From contig CAVUHX010000039.1 in assembly GCA_963741405.1 (NCBI GenBank), positions 248,001 to 312,000 on the forward strand: a DNA stretch of 64,000 nucleotides. The letters are read 5' to 3'. Position numbers and translations under genes: made by a program. Under the pieces are notes generated by a model. It ran no database searches, had not been told where the DNA came from, and was given only the letters and a program-made list of their open reading frames with translations. This stretch comes from Roseiarcus sp963741405 (lineage in GTDB: Bacteria > Pseudomonadota > Alphaproteobacteria > Rhizobiales > Beijerinckiaceae). Below are positions 43,533-51,468 of the stretch, piece after piece (the stretch's first letter is position 1; the number at the start of each line of letters is the position of its first letter).

Positions 43533-43554
43533 CCGGCCGCCTCGGGGCGGCCGG
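43533..43554 (-). terminator. Hairpin after the Hint-protein gene
   Basis: CCGGCCGCC, loop TCGG, GGCGGCCGG: a perfect 9-bp stem starting 18 bases past the stop of the Hint gene on the minus strand, followed there by TTTGG. The core is the same GGCCGCC/GGCGGCC stem as in the PEP-CTERM gene terminators nearby. Confidence 0.6.
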
Positions 43555-43571
43555 CGAGCCTAGCCAGTCCG

Positions 43572-44999
43572 TCAGCCGACCGCGCGGAGCTTCGGCCGGG
43601 CGACCGGCGTCGGCTTGCGCGCCGTCGCGGGGGGGACCCAGCCGCGGAGCGTGGAGACGTCGTAGCTCACAACCAGCGACACCGCGCCGGTCTCGCCTTC
43701 CCAGAAAGTCGGATCGAGGACCAGGGCTCCGTCGGTCCAGCGCCGCTGCTCCCCGGCATGCAGCTCGAACTGATGGACGCCCTCGCAAAGCCGTTTGTCA
43801 TCGAGGGAGACCGGCTTGCCGCCGATGGCGAGATCGCAGAGCATCACGCCGAGCGTGCGCGGGTCGTTGGATCCGGTCCCAACCATTGCCGGCAGGAAGG
43901 TCGACGATAGGAGCCGCAAGTCCTTTGTGCGGGCCGGGAAAGCGAAGGTCGCGACGCCGCTTTCAATCCGCGGGCGGAGGATTGCGCCGTCGGCCACGAG
44001 ATGCAGATCGGCGTCGAGCGACCGCGTCCAGCCGATCTCTTCGGCCCGCGCAGCGAGCCGCTGGCGGACGAAGCCGAGGACGGGGCCTTCGGTGACAACC
44101 GGACGGCAGAAATCGGCGTGGGTCCGCTTGAATTCATCCAGGTCGGCCGGAAGCAGGCCGCGCATCTCCTCGAAGGCGAGGCGGTTGGTCATCGCCAGAT
44201 AGCTCTCCGCCGGCATGTTGTTGGCGAGGAGGACGTCGTGACTGTCCAGCTCGACATGCCAGTAGCTGATCGTCTCGACCTCGACCGGGGCGATCGTGCC
44301 GCCGTTGACGAGATGGCCAACGGGGATAAACACTTCGCCGAGGAGATCGACGCAGACCGAGTGGCCGGCCGAGAGATAGAGGTCGTGTGACGGCCGGGCC
44401 GGGCCGAAGGCGTCGGCGGCGATCCGGATTGGCTGGCCAGGGCTCGCATCGGGCGTGCGTCGGAAGTCGACGTCGCTATGGCCAACCCACTTGACCGGGC
44501 GCATCTCGCCGGACGCCGTGACAACGAGGTCGCCAGACCTCAGCGTCTCGACCGCCACGTCTCCCGCAGGCGTGCGGATCACAGTTCCCGCCGCGAAGCA
44601 GACCGTCGGCGAGGCCGTGTTGGGGTTGGGCACCCCGCTCCACAGGTTTCCAGAGCCCGCAGCCGACTGAAAGGCGGCGCCGGAAAACGAGGTCGGTGAG
44701 GTGCCAGACCAATCGACCGCGAGAGCCGGGAAACCTCCAGAGCCAGCGAACGAGCCCGCATGCAGAACATAGTTTCCGCTGCCGGGGGGGATCTGCACCA
44801 CATGCAAGTCGGCGGCGTTGAAGGTGTAGGTCACCAGGCCGGCGGTGGTGAAAGTCAGAGTGTCGGGAGGGCCGGCGGGAATCGTGACCGCCCCGGTCGT
44901 ATAATCGATGAAGAGGGTCGTGTGGCTGAAGTATCCTACACCGCCGGGGCCGTTCAGCCCGACATTCGTGAACGTTACGTAGCCGGTTGTGTCTGCCAT
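43572..44999 (-). CDS. Hint (Hedgehog/intein) domain protein
   Basis: A 475-residue protein without an obvious signal peptide. Residues 1-130 are beta-rich, Gly/Thr/Ser-rich and adhesin-like. A Hint domain begins at Cys134: VCFAAGTVIRTPAGDVAVETLRSGDLVVTASGEMRPVKWVG, followed by LYLSAGHSVCVDLLGEVFIPVGHLVNGGTI, with the conserved histidine block. The rest (LCEGVHQFELHAGEQRRWTDG) is a conserved tail of this bacterial group. Bacterial Hint proteins of this layout occur in large numbers in Acetobacteraceae and Methylobacterium and may self-cleave or attach the N-terminal part to something; the true function is unknown. Confidence 0.82.
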   Translation of the reverse strand: MADTTGYVTFTNVGLNGPGGVGYFSHTTLFIDYTTGAVTIPAGPPDTLTFTTAGLVTYTFNAADLHVVQIPPGSGNYVLHAGSFAGSGGFPALAVDWSGTSPTSFSGAAFQSAAGSGNLWSGVPNPNTASPTVCFAAGTVIRTPAGDVAVETLRSGDLVVTASGEMRPVKWVGHSDVDFRRTPDASPGQPIRIAADAFGPARPSHDLYLSAGHSVCVDLLGEVFIPVGHLVNGGTIAPVEVETISYWHVELDSHDVLLANNMPAESYLAMTNRLAFEEMRGLLPADLDEFKRTHADFCRPVVTEGPVLGFVRQRLAARAEEIGWTRSLDADLHLVADGAILRPRIESGVATFAFPARTKDLRLLSSTFLPAMVGTGSNDPRTLGVMLCDLAIGGKPVSLDDKRLCEGVHQFELHAGEQRRWTDGALVLDPTFWEGETGAVSLVVSYDVSTLRGWVPPATARKPTPVARPKLRAVG

Positions 45000-45307
45000 C
45001 GCGCGATCCCCATTGCTGCTCGTCGTAGGGTCAAACCAACGCCGTCAGCAGCGTCAGCAGGCTATTTGTAGGCGAGAAAATCAGTGCCGTCCAGTGTACG
45101 CCCTCGGAAAGTCTGCAATTCTCAGTCAGTCGGCGCCCGTCGATCTTGGTCAGACGGAACGCCCGCCTTGCCAGCTGGGCCTGGCTGTTATTTCGGTCCG
45201 GGTCGCGTGTTGACTCGCGTGTTACGAGAGTATAGGTTGTGATTAAACGTTCGGTAACGTCTGTCGGACGTTGGGGAACGTTCGGGGCGGGAAAAGCGGG
45301 GATCAAT
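45000..45307. other. Divergent promoter region
   Basis: About 300 bases between the Hint gene and the PEP-CTERM gene. AT-richer near 45220-45250 (AACGTTCGGTAACG, GGGAACGTTCGGGG), with AACGTTCGG occurring twice 30 bases apart (45245 and 45275); a possible shared operator. No gene seen. Confidence 0.4.
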
Positions 45308-45973
45308 ATGAGACTTTCAGGCGTCTATTCGGCATTTCTGGCGGGCGCAATCGCGCTGAGCGCCGGCGGGGCGGCGGAGGCAAGCGGCCGATTGGGGCTC
45401 GATGCGTTCACGCTGGCCAGCGTTCCACAAGTTGGCGCCACCTGCTGTGTTTCCGCCGGGTGGTTGTTCTCGGCGAATTCGAACGCGACAGTGATCGGAC
45501 TGGGCACGTATCTTGGCGCGGATGCATTTCCCCACGATCAGCAGGTAGGCCTGTGGGACGTGTCCGGCGCCAGCCCCGTTTTGCTCGCCAGCACATTCGT
45601 GACCGGCGCCGGCGCCGAGACGCCCGTCGGCCTGGCGCCGTGGGTGTTCGAGCCGATCGCGCCCGTGACGCTAACGGCGGGTGACGAGTACATCGTTGCG
45701 TCGCAGGGCGGCGCCGATCTAGGGGTGTCGATTCCGTTGACTTTCGATCCCGCCCTCACTTACCTTTTCACCATGTACTCAATCCTTGGGACAAACACGA
45801 ACAATCCGCTGCAATTTCCGGACATCGCCTCCCCCTCCTTCGATATCACGTATTTCGGCGGCAACGTCATGCTGGCGCCCGAACCGTCGACGTGGGTGAT
45901 GATGCTGGCGGGCTTCGCCGGACTCGCCTTCGCCGGCTATCGCGTCAGGAAGACCGTCGCCGCGGCGGCCTGA
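45308..45973 (+). CDS. PEPxxWA-CTERM surface protein
   Basis: A 221-residue exported protein: signal peptide (RLSGVYSAFLAGAIALSAGGAAEA), a beta-rich body that starts RLGLDAFTLASVPQVGATCCVSAGWLFSANSNATVIGLG, a pattern seen in proteins of unknown role with a 'choice-of-anchor' fold, and a sorting tail APEPSTWVMMLAGFAGLAFAGYRVRK. The PEP motif, helix and basic end are recognised by an exosortase, which removes the tail in the inner membrane. No exosortase gene is in the window. GGGGA precedes the ATG; a strong terminator follows. Confidence 0.87.
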   Translation: MRLSGVYSAFLAGAIALSAGGAAEASGRLGLDAFTLASVPQVGATCCVSAGWLFSANSNATVIGLGTYLGADAFPHDQQVGLWDVSGASPVLLASTFVTGAGAETPVGLAPWVFEPIAPVTLTAGDEYIVASQGGADLGVSIPLTFDPALTYLFTMYSILGTNTNNPLQFPDIASPSFDITYFGGNVMLAPEPSTWVMMLAGFAGLAFAGYRVRKTVAAAA

Positions 45974-46001
45974 ATCGGCTTCGACCAGCGCAAGCATCAA
46001 G

Positions 46002-46025
46002 AGGCCGCCTCCGGGCGGCCTTTTT
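46002..46025 (+). terminator. Rho-independent terminator of the PEP-CTERM gene
   Basis: AGGCCGCC, loop TCCG, GGCGGCCT followed by TTTTT: an 8-bp GC stem with a U run, 28 bases after the stop. Textbook form. Confidence 0.9.
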
Positions 46026-46134
46026 CATTGCGATGCGCCGCCGTCATTCGAATGTCGCACGCTCGGCGCCCGTTCCGGCGCCGCGCGCGGCGTGCTATGC
46101 CGGCCGTCACGTTCCTCAGCGCTGCAGATTTCCC

Positions 46135-47667
46135 ATGAAGAACATCCTCGCAAGACTCGACAGCCGCCGCGCCCGCGCCCGCCTGGGCGGCGGGGAGCAG
46201 CGCATTTCGGCCCAGCACGCCAAAGGCAAGCTGACGGCGCGCGAGCGCATCGAACTCCTGCTCGACCATGATTCGTTCGAGGAGTTCGACATGTTCGTCC
46301 AGCACCGCTGCGACGATTTCGGCATGGAGGCGACCAAGATCCCCGGCGACGGCGTGGTGACCGGCTGGGGCACCGTCAACGGGCGCACGGTCTATGTTTT
46401 CGCCAAGGATTTCACGGTGTTCGGCGGATCTCTGAGTGAGACGCATGCGCAGAAGATCACCAAGATCCAGGACATGGCGGTGAAGAACCGCGCCCCGATC
46501 GTCGGCCTGTTCGACGCCGGCGGGGCGCGCATCCAGGAAGGCGTGGCGGCGCTCGGCGGCTACGGCGAGGTGTTCCAGCGCAACGTGCTGTCGTCGGGCG
46601 TCATCCCGCAGATTTCCCTGATCATGGGACCCTGCGCCGGCGGCGACGTCTATTCGCCGGCGATGACCGACTTCATCTTCATGGTGCGCGACACGAGCTA
46701 CATGTTCGTCACCGGCCCGGACGTGGTGAAGACGGTGACCAACGAGACGGTGACCGCCGAGGAGCTCGGCGGCGCGCAGATCCACACCACCCGGTCCTCG
46801 ATCGCCGACCGCGCCTATGACAACGACGTCGAAGCCCTGTTGCAGATGCGCCGGCTGATCGACTTTCTGCCCGCTTCCAACCTCGAGCGGGCGCCCACGG
46901 TCCCGAGCTTCGACGACCCGGACCGGATCGACATGTCGCTCGACACGCTGATTCCCGACAATCCGAACAAGCCCTACGACATCAAGGAGCTGATCCTGAA
47001 GATCGCCGACGAGGGCGACTTCTTCGAGATCCAGGAAGCCCATGCCCGAAACATCGTCACCGGTTTCATCCGCATGGAGGGCGCGACGATCGGCATCGTC
47101 GCCAATCAGCCGCTGGCGCTCGCCGGCGTGCTCGACAGCGACGCGTCGCGGAAAGGGGCGCGCTTCGTCCGCTTCTGCGACTGCTTCAACATTCCGATCG
47201 TCACCTTCGTCGACGTGCCGGGCTTCCTGCCGGGGACGGCGCAGGAATACGGCGGGCTGATCAAGCATGGCGCGAAGCTTCTGTTCGCCTATGCCGAGGC
47301 GACGGCGCCGAAGGTCACCGTCATCACCCGCAAGGCGTTCGGCGGGGCCTACGACGTCATGTCCTCCAAGCATTTGCGCGGCGACATCAACCTCGCCTGG
47401 CCGACGGCGCAGATCGCGGTCATGGGGGCGAAGGGCGCAGTGGAAATCATCTTCCGCTCCGACATCAACGACCCCGCCAAGATCGCTGAAAGAACGAGGG
47501 AATATGAGGACGCCTTCCTCTCGCCCTTCGTCGCCGCCGAGCGCGGCTACATCGACGAGGTGATCATGCCGCACTCGACCCGGCGGCGCCTGTCGCGCGT
47601 GCTCGCCATGCTGCGCAACAAGAAGCTCGAGAACCCGTGGAAGAAGCACGACAACATCCCGCTGTGA
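46135..47667 (+). CDS. pccB: Acyl-CoA (propionyl-CoA) carboxylase, carboxyltransferase beta subunit
   Basis: A 510-residue carboxyltransferase that moves CO2 from carboxybiotin to propionyl- or acetyl-CoA. Key parts: LTARERIELLLDHDSFEEFD, GWGTVNGRTVYVFAKDFTVFGGSLSE, LFDAGGARIQEGVAALGGYGEVF (acyl-CoA site), GPCAGGDVYSPA, VPGFLPGTAQEYGG and TRKAFGGAYDVMSSKHL with the second oxyanion hole. Length is normal. The matching biotin-carboxylase subunit lies at 58435-60442. The last 66 bases are repeated, diverged, at 48380-48445. Confidence 0.94.
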   Translation: MKNILARLDSRRARARLGGGEQRISAQHAKGKLTARERIELLLDHDSFEEFDMFVQHRCDDFGMEATKIPGDGVVTGWGTVNGRTVYVFAKDFTVFGGSLSETHAQKITKIQDMAVKNRAPIVGLFDAGGARIQEGVAALGGYGEVFQRNVLSSGVIPQISLIMGPCAGGDVYSPAMTDFIFMVRDTSYMFVTGPDVVKTVTNETVTAEELGGAQIHTTRSSIADRAYDNDVEALLQMRRLIDFLPASNLERAPTVPSFDDPDRIDMSLDTLIPDNPNKPYDIKELILKIADEGDFFEIQEAHARNIVTGFIRMEGATIGIVANQPLALAGVLDSDASRKGARFVRFCDCFNIPIVTFVDVPGFLPGTAQEYGGLIKHGAKLLFAYAEATAPKVTVITRKAFGGAYDVMSSKHLRGDINLAWPTAQIAVMGAKGAVEIIFRSDINDPAKIAERTREYEDAFLSPFVAAERGYIDEVIMPHSTRRRLSRVLAMLRNKKLENPWKKHDNIPL

Positions 47668-47692
47668 GGCGAAACGGCCAGGGCGCCCGCGG

Positions 47693-48076
47693 TCACGGGC
47701 GGCCCGGCGCCTGGTCGGCGCGGGCAAGCCTGTCGTCCAGTGTCACGAGATCGACGCCCAGCGTCCGGGCGAGCCAAAGGTAGCTGGCGTCGTAGAGCGA
47801 CAGCCTCGTCAACTCCGCCAGCGCGATCGCCTCGCCGAGGTCGACCGTCTCAAGGGAAATCGAAAGGTCATCGAAGAGAGAAGACGCCTCCAGCAGGGGC
47901 CGCCTTTCGGCAGGCGCCGCGCGAATTTTCTTCAGGCACGCGTTCGCCACCTCGAACCGGATCAGAGCCGGGGCAATCAGGGAGGCGCCGCGCAAGCGCT
48001 GCGCGACTTCGTCGCGCGTCAACTCGTCGAACAGCAGCGCGACGATGGCGGACGCGTCGACGACCTTAGCGGTCAC
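47693..48076 (-). CDS. PIN-domain toxin (VapC/FitB type)
   Basis: A 127-residue PIN ribonuclease: VVDASAIVALLFDE with the first aspartate, RFEVANACLKK with the glutamate, and LTRLSLYDASYLWLARTLGVDLVTLDDRLA with the remaining acidic residues. The GTG start at 48076 overlaps the antitoxin's stop by 11 bases. It lies just after pccB in the opposite direction and inside a segment bounded by the true and the duplicated pccB end. Confidence 0.88.
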   Translation of the reverse strand: MTAKVVDASAIVALLFDELTRDEVAQRLRGASLIAPALIRFEVANACLKKIRAAPAERRPLLEASSLFDDLSISLETVDLGEAIALAELTRLSLYDASYLWLARTLGVDLVTLDDRLARADQAPGRP

Positions 48077-48302
48077 GATCTTCGCGGATCAGCCGCACAG
48101 CTTCGTCGCGGCGCTCGAGACCGAGTTCGCGGACCCGAGCCGCGATCTCATCCACCGACAGTTTGCGCAGTGACGCTCGGGTCGCCGCGTCGATCAGCGC
48201 TCTCAATTCGCCCTGTAGCGAACGGTGATTGGCCTTTGCGCGCTCGCGGAGCAACGCGACCTGCTGCTCGGGCACGCCCTTGATGGAAAGATCCAATAAC
48301 AT
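48066..48302 (-). CDS. FitA-like ribbon-helix-helix antitoxin
   Basis: A 78-residue antitoxin with an N-terminal ribbon-helix-helix (LLDLSIKGVPEQQVALLRERAKANHRSLQGELRALIDAA) followed by a toxin-binding helix (KLSVDEIAARVRELGLERR). This is the FitA type that binds the promoter as a dimer and masks the PIN toxin. GGAG lies just before the ATG at 48302. It is first in its two-gene operon, so the complex probably represses itself. Confidence 0.85.
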   Translation of the reverse strand: MLLDLSIKGVPEQQVALLRERAKANHRSLQGELRALIDAATRASLRKLSVDEIAARVRELGLERRDEAVRLIREDRDR

Positions 48303-48379
48303 TGCTCCAGAATAGCTCCATAACTAAGCATAAATGAAGCTGAAACACTATGAAGTCATTTCATTTCGCCCGACGCCCG

Positions 48380-48445
48380 CTCGCCATGCTGCGCGACAAG
48401 GTGCTCGAGAACTCCAGCAAGAAGCACGATAATATTCCGCCGTAA
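48380..48445 (+). repeat. Duplicated, diverged 3' end of pccB
   Basis: 66 bases equal in length to pccB 47602-47667 and identical at about 54 of them by eye; it translates LAMLRDKVLENSSKKHDNIPP and ends in TAA where pccB ends in TGA. It is in the same orientation and lies 780 bases downstream of the original, with the FitAB-like module between. This looks like a scar left by insertion at the end of pccB. Confidence 0.85.
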
Positions 48446-48481
48446 GTGGGTCGGAGCGACTCGACAGATTGTAGAGTTCGC

Positions 48482-48501
48482 GGTATGTCATGACATATGA
48501 C
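48482..48501. promoter_or_regulatory. Palindrome at the start of the vapB-type gene
   Basis: ATGTCATGACAT (48484-48495) is a perfect 12-bp palindrome directly before the ATG at 48497. Its position fits an operator for self-repression by the antitoxin. Confidence 0.55.
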
Positions 48502-48763
48502 AGAGCGAACGACTGTCCGTCTTCCTGACGATCTCATCGAGCGCGCCAAGCGCAAGGCGGCCGCGGAGGGCCGATCGTTGACCGCATTGATCGAGGAGGG
48601 ATTGCGCCGGGTCCTCAGCGAACGGCCGGCGGAGACAAGTGCGGGTCGAGTTTCGCTGCCGGTCAGTTCGGCGACCGGCGGCCCGATGCCGGGAATCGAC
48701 CTCGACGATACGGCGGCCCTTCAGGAGATGGACGATCTCGAGCCGTCCGGGCGGTTGAGGTGA
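48497..48763 (+). CDS. Ribbon-helix-helix antitoxin (VapB type)
   Basis: An 88-residue protein with a clear ribbon-helix-helix: TERTTVRLPDDLIERAKRKAAAEGRSLTALIEEGLRRVL, then a flexible toxin-binding tail with PMPGIDLDDTAALQEMDDLE, a motif common to antitoxins of the 'type II TA VapB family' next to PIN proteins. TATGTCATGACATATGACA just upstream is a palindromic candidate operator around the start. The stop overlaps the toxin's GTG by four bases. Confidence 0.85.
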   Translation: MTERTTVRLPDDLIERAKRKAAAEGRSLTALIEEGLRRVLSERPAETSAGRVSLPVSSATGGPMPGIDLDDTAALQEMDDLEPSGRLR

Positions 48764-49188
48764 TCCTGCCTGACGTCAATGTGCTGATCTACGCGTTTCG
48801 TCAAGATTCGCTGCATCACGACGTCTGCAAGCCCTGGCTCGAGAAGGTCGCCGGCGACGATGCGCAGTTCGGCATGTCCCCGCTCACCCTAAGCGCCGTG
48901 GCGCGAATCGTCACGAACTCGCGCGTCTTCAGAGAACCAAGCCCGATCGAGGAAGCGTTCGCTTTCTGCGAAGCTCTCATGAGCCGGCCCAATTGCGAGC
49001 TCGTTCGGGCGGGCCGGCGCCACTGGTCGATTTTCGCGCGCCTTTGTCTCGAGGCGGGCGTGCGCGGGCCCCGCGTTTCCGACGCCTGGTTCGCCGCGCT
49101 CGCCATCGAGCACGGCTGCGCGTGGATCACTTACGATCGCGATTACGCCCGCTTTCCGGGGCTGGAATGGCGGGAGCCGGCTGTTTGA
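48760..49188 (+). CDS. PIN-domain toxin (VapC type)
   Basis: A 142-residue PIN ribonuclease: LPDVNVLIYAFRQDSLHH with the first aspartate, TLSAVARIVTNSRVF, and GVRGPRVSDAWFAALAIEHGCAWITYDRDYARFPGLEW with the later aspartates. It belongs to the subgroup ending in -D-DFARFPGL-W, which differs from the toxin at 47693. The GTG at 48760 overlaps the antitoxin stop (GTGA), so the pair is coupled. Confidence 0.9.
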   Translation: MILPDVNVLIYAFRQDSLHHDVCKPWLEKVAGDDAQFGMSPLTLSAVARIVTNSRVFREPSPIEEAFAFCEALMSRPNCELVRAGRRHWSIFARLCLEAGVRGPRVSDAWFAALAIEHGCAWITYDRDYARFPGLEWREPAV

Positions 49189-49197
49189 CCGGCCGCC

Positions 49198-49668
49198 TCA
49201 CAGCCACCGCCTGACCCGCCTGGCGTAATCGAGATAGGCCGCGCCGAACTTGCGGGCGAGATAGGCTTCCTCGCGCGCCACCACGCCCCAGCGGAGCATC
49301 ACATAGAGCGCGACAAGCGCGGCGAACTGCCACAGGCTGTCGAGCCCGATCGCGGCGCCGGCGACGATGACGAACATGCCGACATAGATCGGATTGCGCG
49401 AATAACGGTAGGGGCCGGCCTCGATGATCGCGCTGGTCGGCCGGATCGGCAGGGCCGCGGTGCGGGCGCGGCGGAACAGGACGAGCGCCCAGAGTTCCGT
49501 CAGCAGCCCGAGCGCGACGAGCGCGCCGCCGAGCCAGGGTCGCGGCCAAAGCGGTGGAACGAAGGGCAGGGGCGAGACCCGATCGGCGAGCCACGCCGCG
49601 CCGACGCAGAGCGCGAGCGCGACCGGCGGCAGGACAAAGACGTCGGCGTGGTCTTTGGGGGCGGGCAT
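49198..49668 (-). CDS. Isoprenylcysteine carboxyl methyltransferase (ICMT)-family membrane protein
   Basis: A 156-residue membrane protein with four helices. The SAM-binding signature GPYRYSRNPIYVGMFVIVAGAAIGL and the C-terminal REEAYLARKFGAAYLDYARRVRRWL are typical of the ICMT/PEMT superfamily. Bacterial members methylate unknown lipids or small molecules. The start at 49668 begins the family's first helix region after a short polar leader. No link to neighbours is visible. Confidence 0.85.
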   Translation of the reverse strand: MPAPKDHADVFVLPPVALALCVGAAWLADRVSPLPFVPPLWPRPWLGGALVALGLLTELWALVLFRRARTAALPIRPTSAIIEAGPYRYSRNPIYVGMFVIVAGAAIGLDSLWQFAALVALYVMLRWGVVAREEAYLARKFGAAYLDYARRVRRWL

Positions 49669-49767
49669 GAAGTCTCCCGGCAGGCGCGTCCACCGGACCC
49701 GATCAGCGCCCGGGGGGTCAAACGGCGCGGGTGTTGCGCCATGGCGGAGGCGACGCGGACGCCCGCG

Positions 49768-51468
49768 TTACGCCGCGCCGCGTTCCGCCTCCGGCAGAAG
49801 CTCGCGCAACTCGCCGAGCCACGGCTCATAGCGGCGCCAGCGCTCGACCGACGTCTTGTAGACCGGCTGGCGGGCCTGCCAGACGCTCGCGGTCTTGACC
49901 GAGCGGGCGTTATTTTCGGGAGCAAGGCAGGCGTCGTCCCACGGAAGCCCAAGGAAGTCGATGAGCCGGCGGGTCTCGGCCTCCGGCTCGGCCACCAACG
50001 TCTCGTAGTCGACCTCGGCGAAACGAGCAGGAGGAAGAACGCTCCGCCAATGAGCCATCAATCGTTCGTACTGGCGATAGAAGAAAACGATGTCCGATTT
50101 ATCAAAAGCGTAGGTTTGGTGAGCCCAGAAATTGGAGAAGTAGATCGACAGGCCCGTGTCGATCGGGTTCCGGCGACAATGAATGATCCGCGCATCGGGA
50201 AAGGCAAGCCGAATGAGCCATAGCAGTTCGAAATTCAACGGCGCCTTGTCGGTCACCCGGGAAGCCTCGGGCCCGAACCTTCGCAGGAGCGCGCAGTAAT
50301 CGGTGACCGCGCTCGACACTGCGCCGGCGGATGGCTCAGTCGCGCCCAGTCCCCACTGACGCAGCCGCCCTTTCCAGAAAGGCAGTTCGCCGGCGGCCGC
50401 CACACTCGGATGTGCCGAAAGGATCTGCTCTGTGAGCGTAGTGCCGGACCTTGGCATGCCGACGATGAAAACCGGCAGTTCCTCGTCAGCCTGCGCCGGT
50501 CGCGCGAAGCTTCTTGTGGCCCGCTCAAGCATCCCGCTGTTGTAACGGCCGATGAGGTCGTCGTAGCGCGCGACGAGGCCTGGCCGATTAAGGCGGGCCG
50601 TGCCAGCCCTCAGAGAATTGGCCTCGTCGTAATGTCGCATCGACTCGCCATATTCACCGAGGTCGCCAAAGGCCTTGCCGAGCCCGAACTCGATGGCGAC
50701 GCGAGACTCGATGTCGAGCCTTGGGTTGGACACGGTCGCCAGCATGCGTTCGATCATGGGCCGGTCGGACGCTGTCATCCGGCGGATCTGAGCGAGCTTC
50801 TCGAACGCGCTCGGGATGGATTCGGCCGCGTTGACAAATTCCGGTTCTGCTTCCGCAAACTTCCCCCGATCGAGCAGGAGCTGTCCATAGGCCTGGTGGG
50901 CCACGGCGAGCGCCGGAGCGACCGCAACCAATCGGCGCAGTTTCTCCTCCGCCTCGTCGAGCCTGCCGTCCATCGCCAGAGCCTTCGCGGCATAATACAG
51001 GCGGTCGAGCGGGCGGTCGGCGAGGCGGCCAAGACGCCGATAGACGTCCAGCGCTTCCGATTCCTTTCCAGCCGCTTCAAAGACGTAGGCGAGCTGGGTC
51101 AGCGCTTGCGAAAGACTGGGCTTCAGCTTGATCGCGTGTTCGAGGCTGTTCGCCGCTTCGCTCAAGCGGCCGCAGCGCGCCAGTGCAAGACCAAGATCAT
51201 AGTGCGCCTCGGCTTTGGTCGGCTGGAGGCGAGCGATTTCCCGATAGCACGTGACCGCGTCGGCATATCGTTCGGCCTCCCAGTGTTCCTTGCCAGCGCG
51301 CATAAGAGCCTGCAATTTATCGCCCCGAGCCGGAGGCTCCCACGCGCCGGCATAGAACAGGTCCGTGCGAGCGTCCTTCCCCTCGCAACATTTCTTGAAT
51401 TTCTTCCCGCTGCCGCAAGGGCAGAGGTCGTTGCGACCGACCTTCGACGTGACAACTGTATTCGTCAT
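49768..51468 (-). CDS. SEC-C / TPR / sulfotransferase protein, copy 2
   Basis: A 566-residue protein. Residues about 10-30 are a zinc-binding SEC-C motif (VGRNDLCPCGSGKKFKKCC). A TPR array follows to about residue 290 (AEAHYDLGLALARCGRLSEAANSLEHAIKLKP). Then comes a sulfotransferase domain with the PAPS phosphate loop IVGMPRSGTTLTEQILSAHPSV, ITDKAPLNFELLWLI and RIIHCRRNPIDTGLSIYFSNF. Sulfotransferases move sulfate from PAPS to sugars, lipids or tyrosines. It is a clear paralogue of the upstream gene, overlapping it by four bases. No signal peptide, so it acts in the cytoplasm. Confidence 0.88.
   Translation of the reverse strand: MTNTVVTSKVGRNDLCPCGSGKKFKKCCEGKDARTDLFYAGAWEPPARGDKLQALMRAGKEHWEAERYADAVTCYREIARLQPTKAEAHYDLGLALARCGRLSEAANSLEHAIKLKPSLSQALTQLAYVFEAAGKESEALDVYRRLGRLADRPLDRLYYAAKALAMDGRLDEAEEKLRRLVAVAPALAVAHQAYGQLLLDRGKFAEAEPEFVNAAESIPSAFEKLAQIRRMTASDRPMIERMLATVSNPRLDIESRVAIEFGLGKAFGDLGEYGESMRHYDEANSLRAGTARLNRPGLVARYDDLIGRYNSGMLERATRSFARPAQADEELPVFIVGMPRSGTTLTEQILSAHPSVAAAGELPFWKGRLRQWGLGATEPSAGAVSSAVTDYCALLRRFGPEASRVTDKAPLNFELLWLIRLAFPDARIIHCRRNPIDTGLSIYFSNFWAHQTYAFDKSDIVFFYRQYERLMAHWRSVLPPARFAEVDYETLVAEPEAETRRLIDFLGLPWDDACLAPENNARSVKTASVWQARQPVYKTSVERWRRYEPWLGELRELLPEAERGAA

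Larger units (their letters stand above)
43271..43571. other. Intergenic region with two hairpins
   Basis: About 300 bases between convergent genes; no frame worth calling. It contains the hairpins listed separately and an AT-richer stretch around 43400-43425. Confidence 0.4.

Noticed and set aside
43493..43554. Possible mobile-element inverted repeats
   Set aside because: The two hairpins are separate, each self-complementary, and fit terminators between convergent genes; no transposase frame is near.
45997..47727. Minus-strand open frame across pccB
   Set aside because: Exact antisense of a highly conserved carboxyltransferase; no start signal and no recognisable domain.
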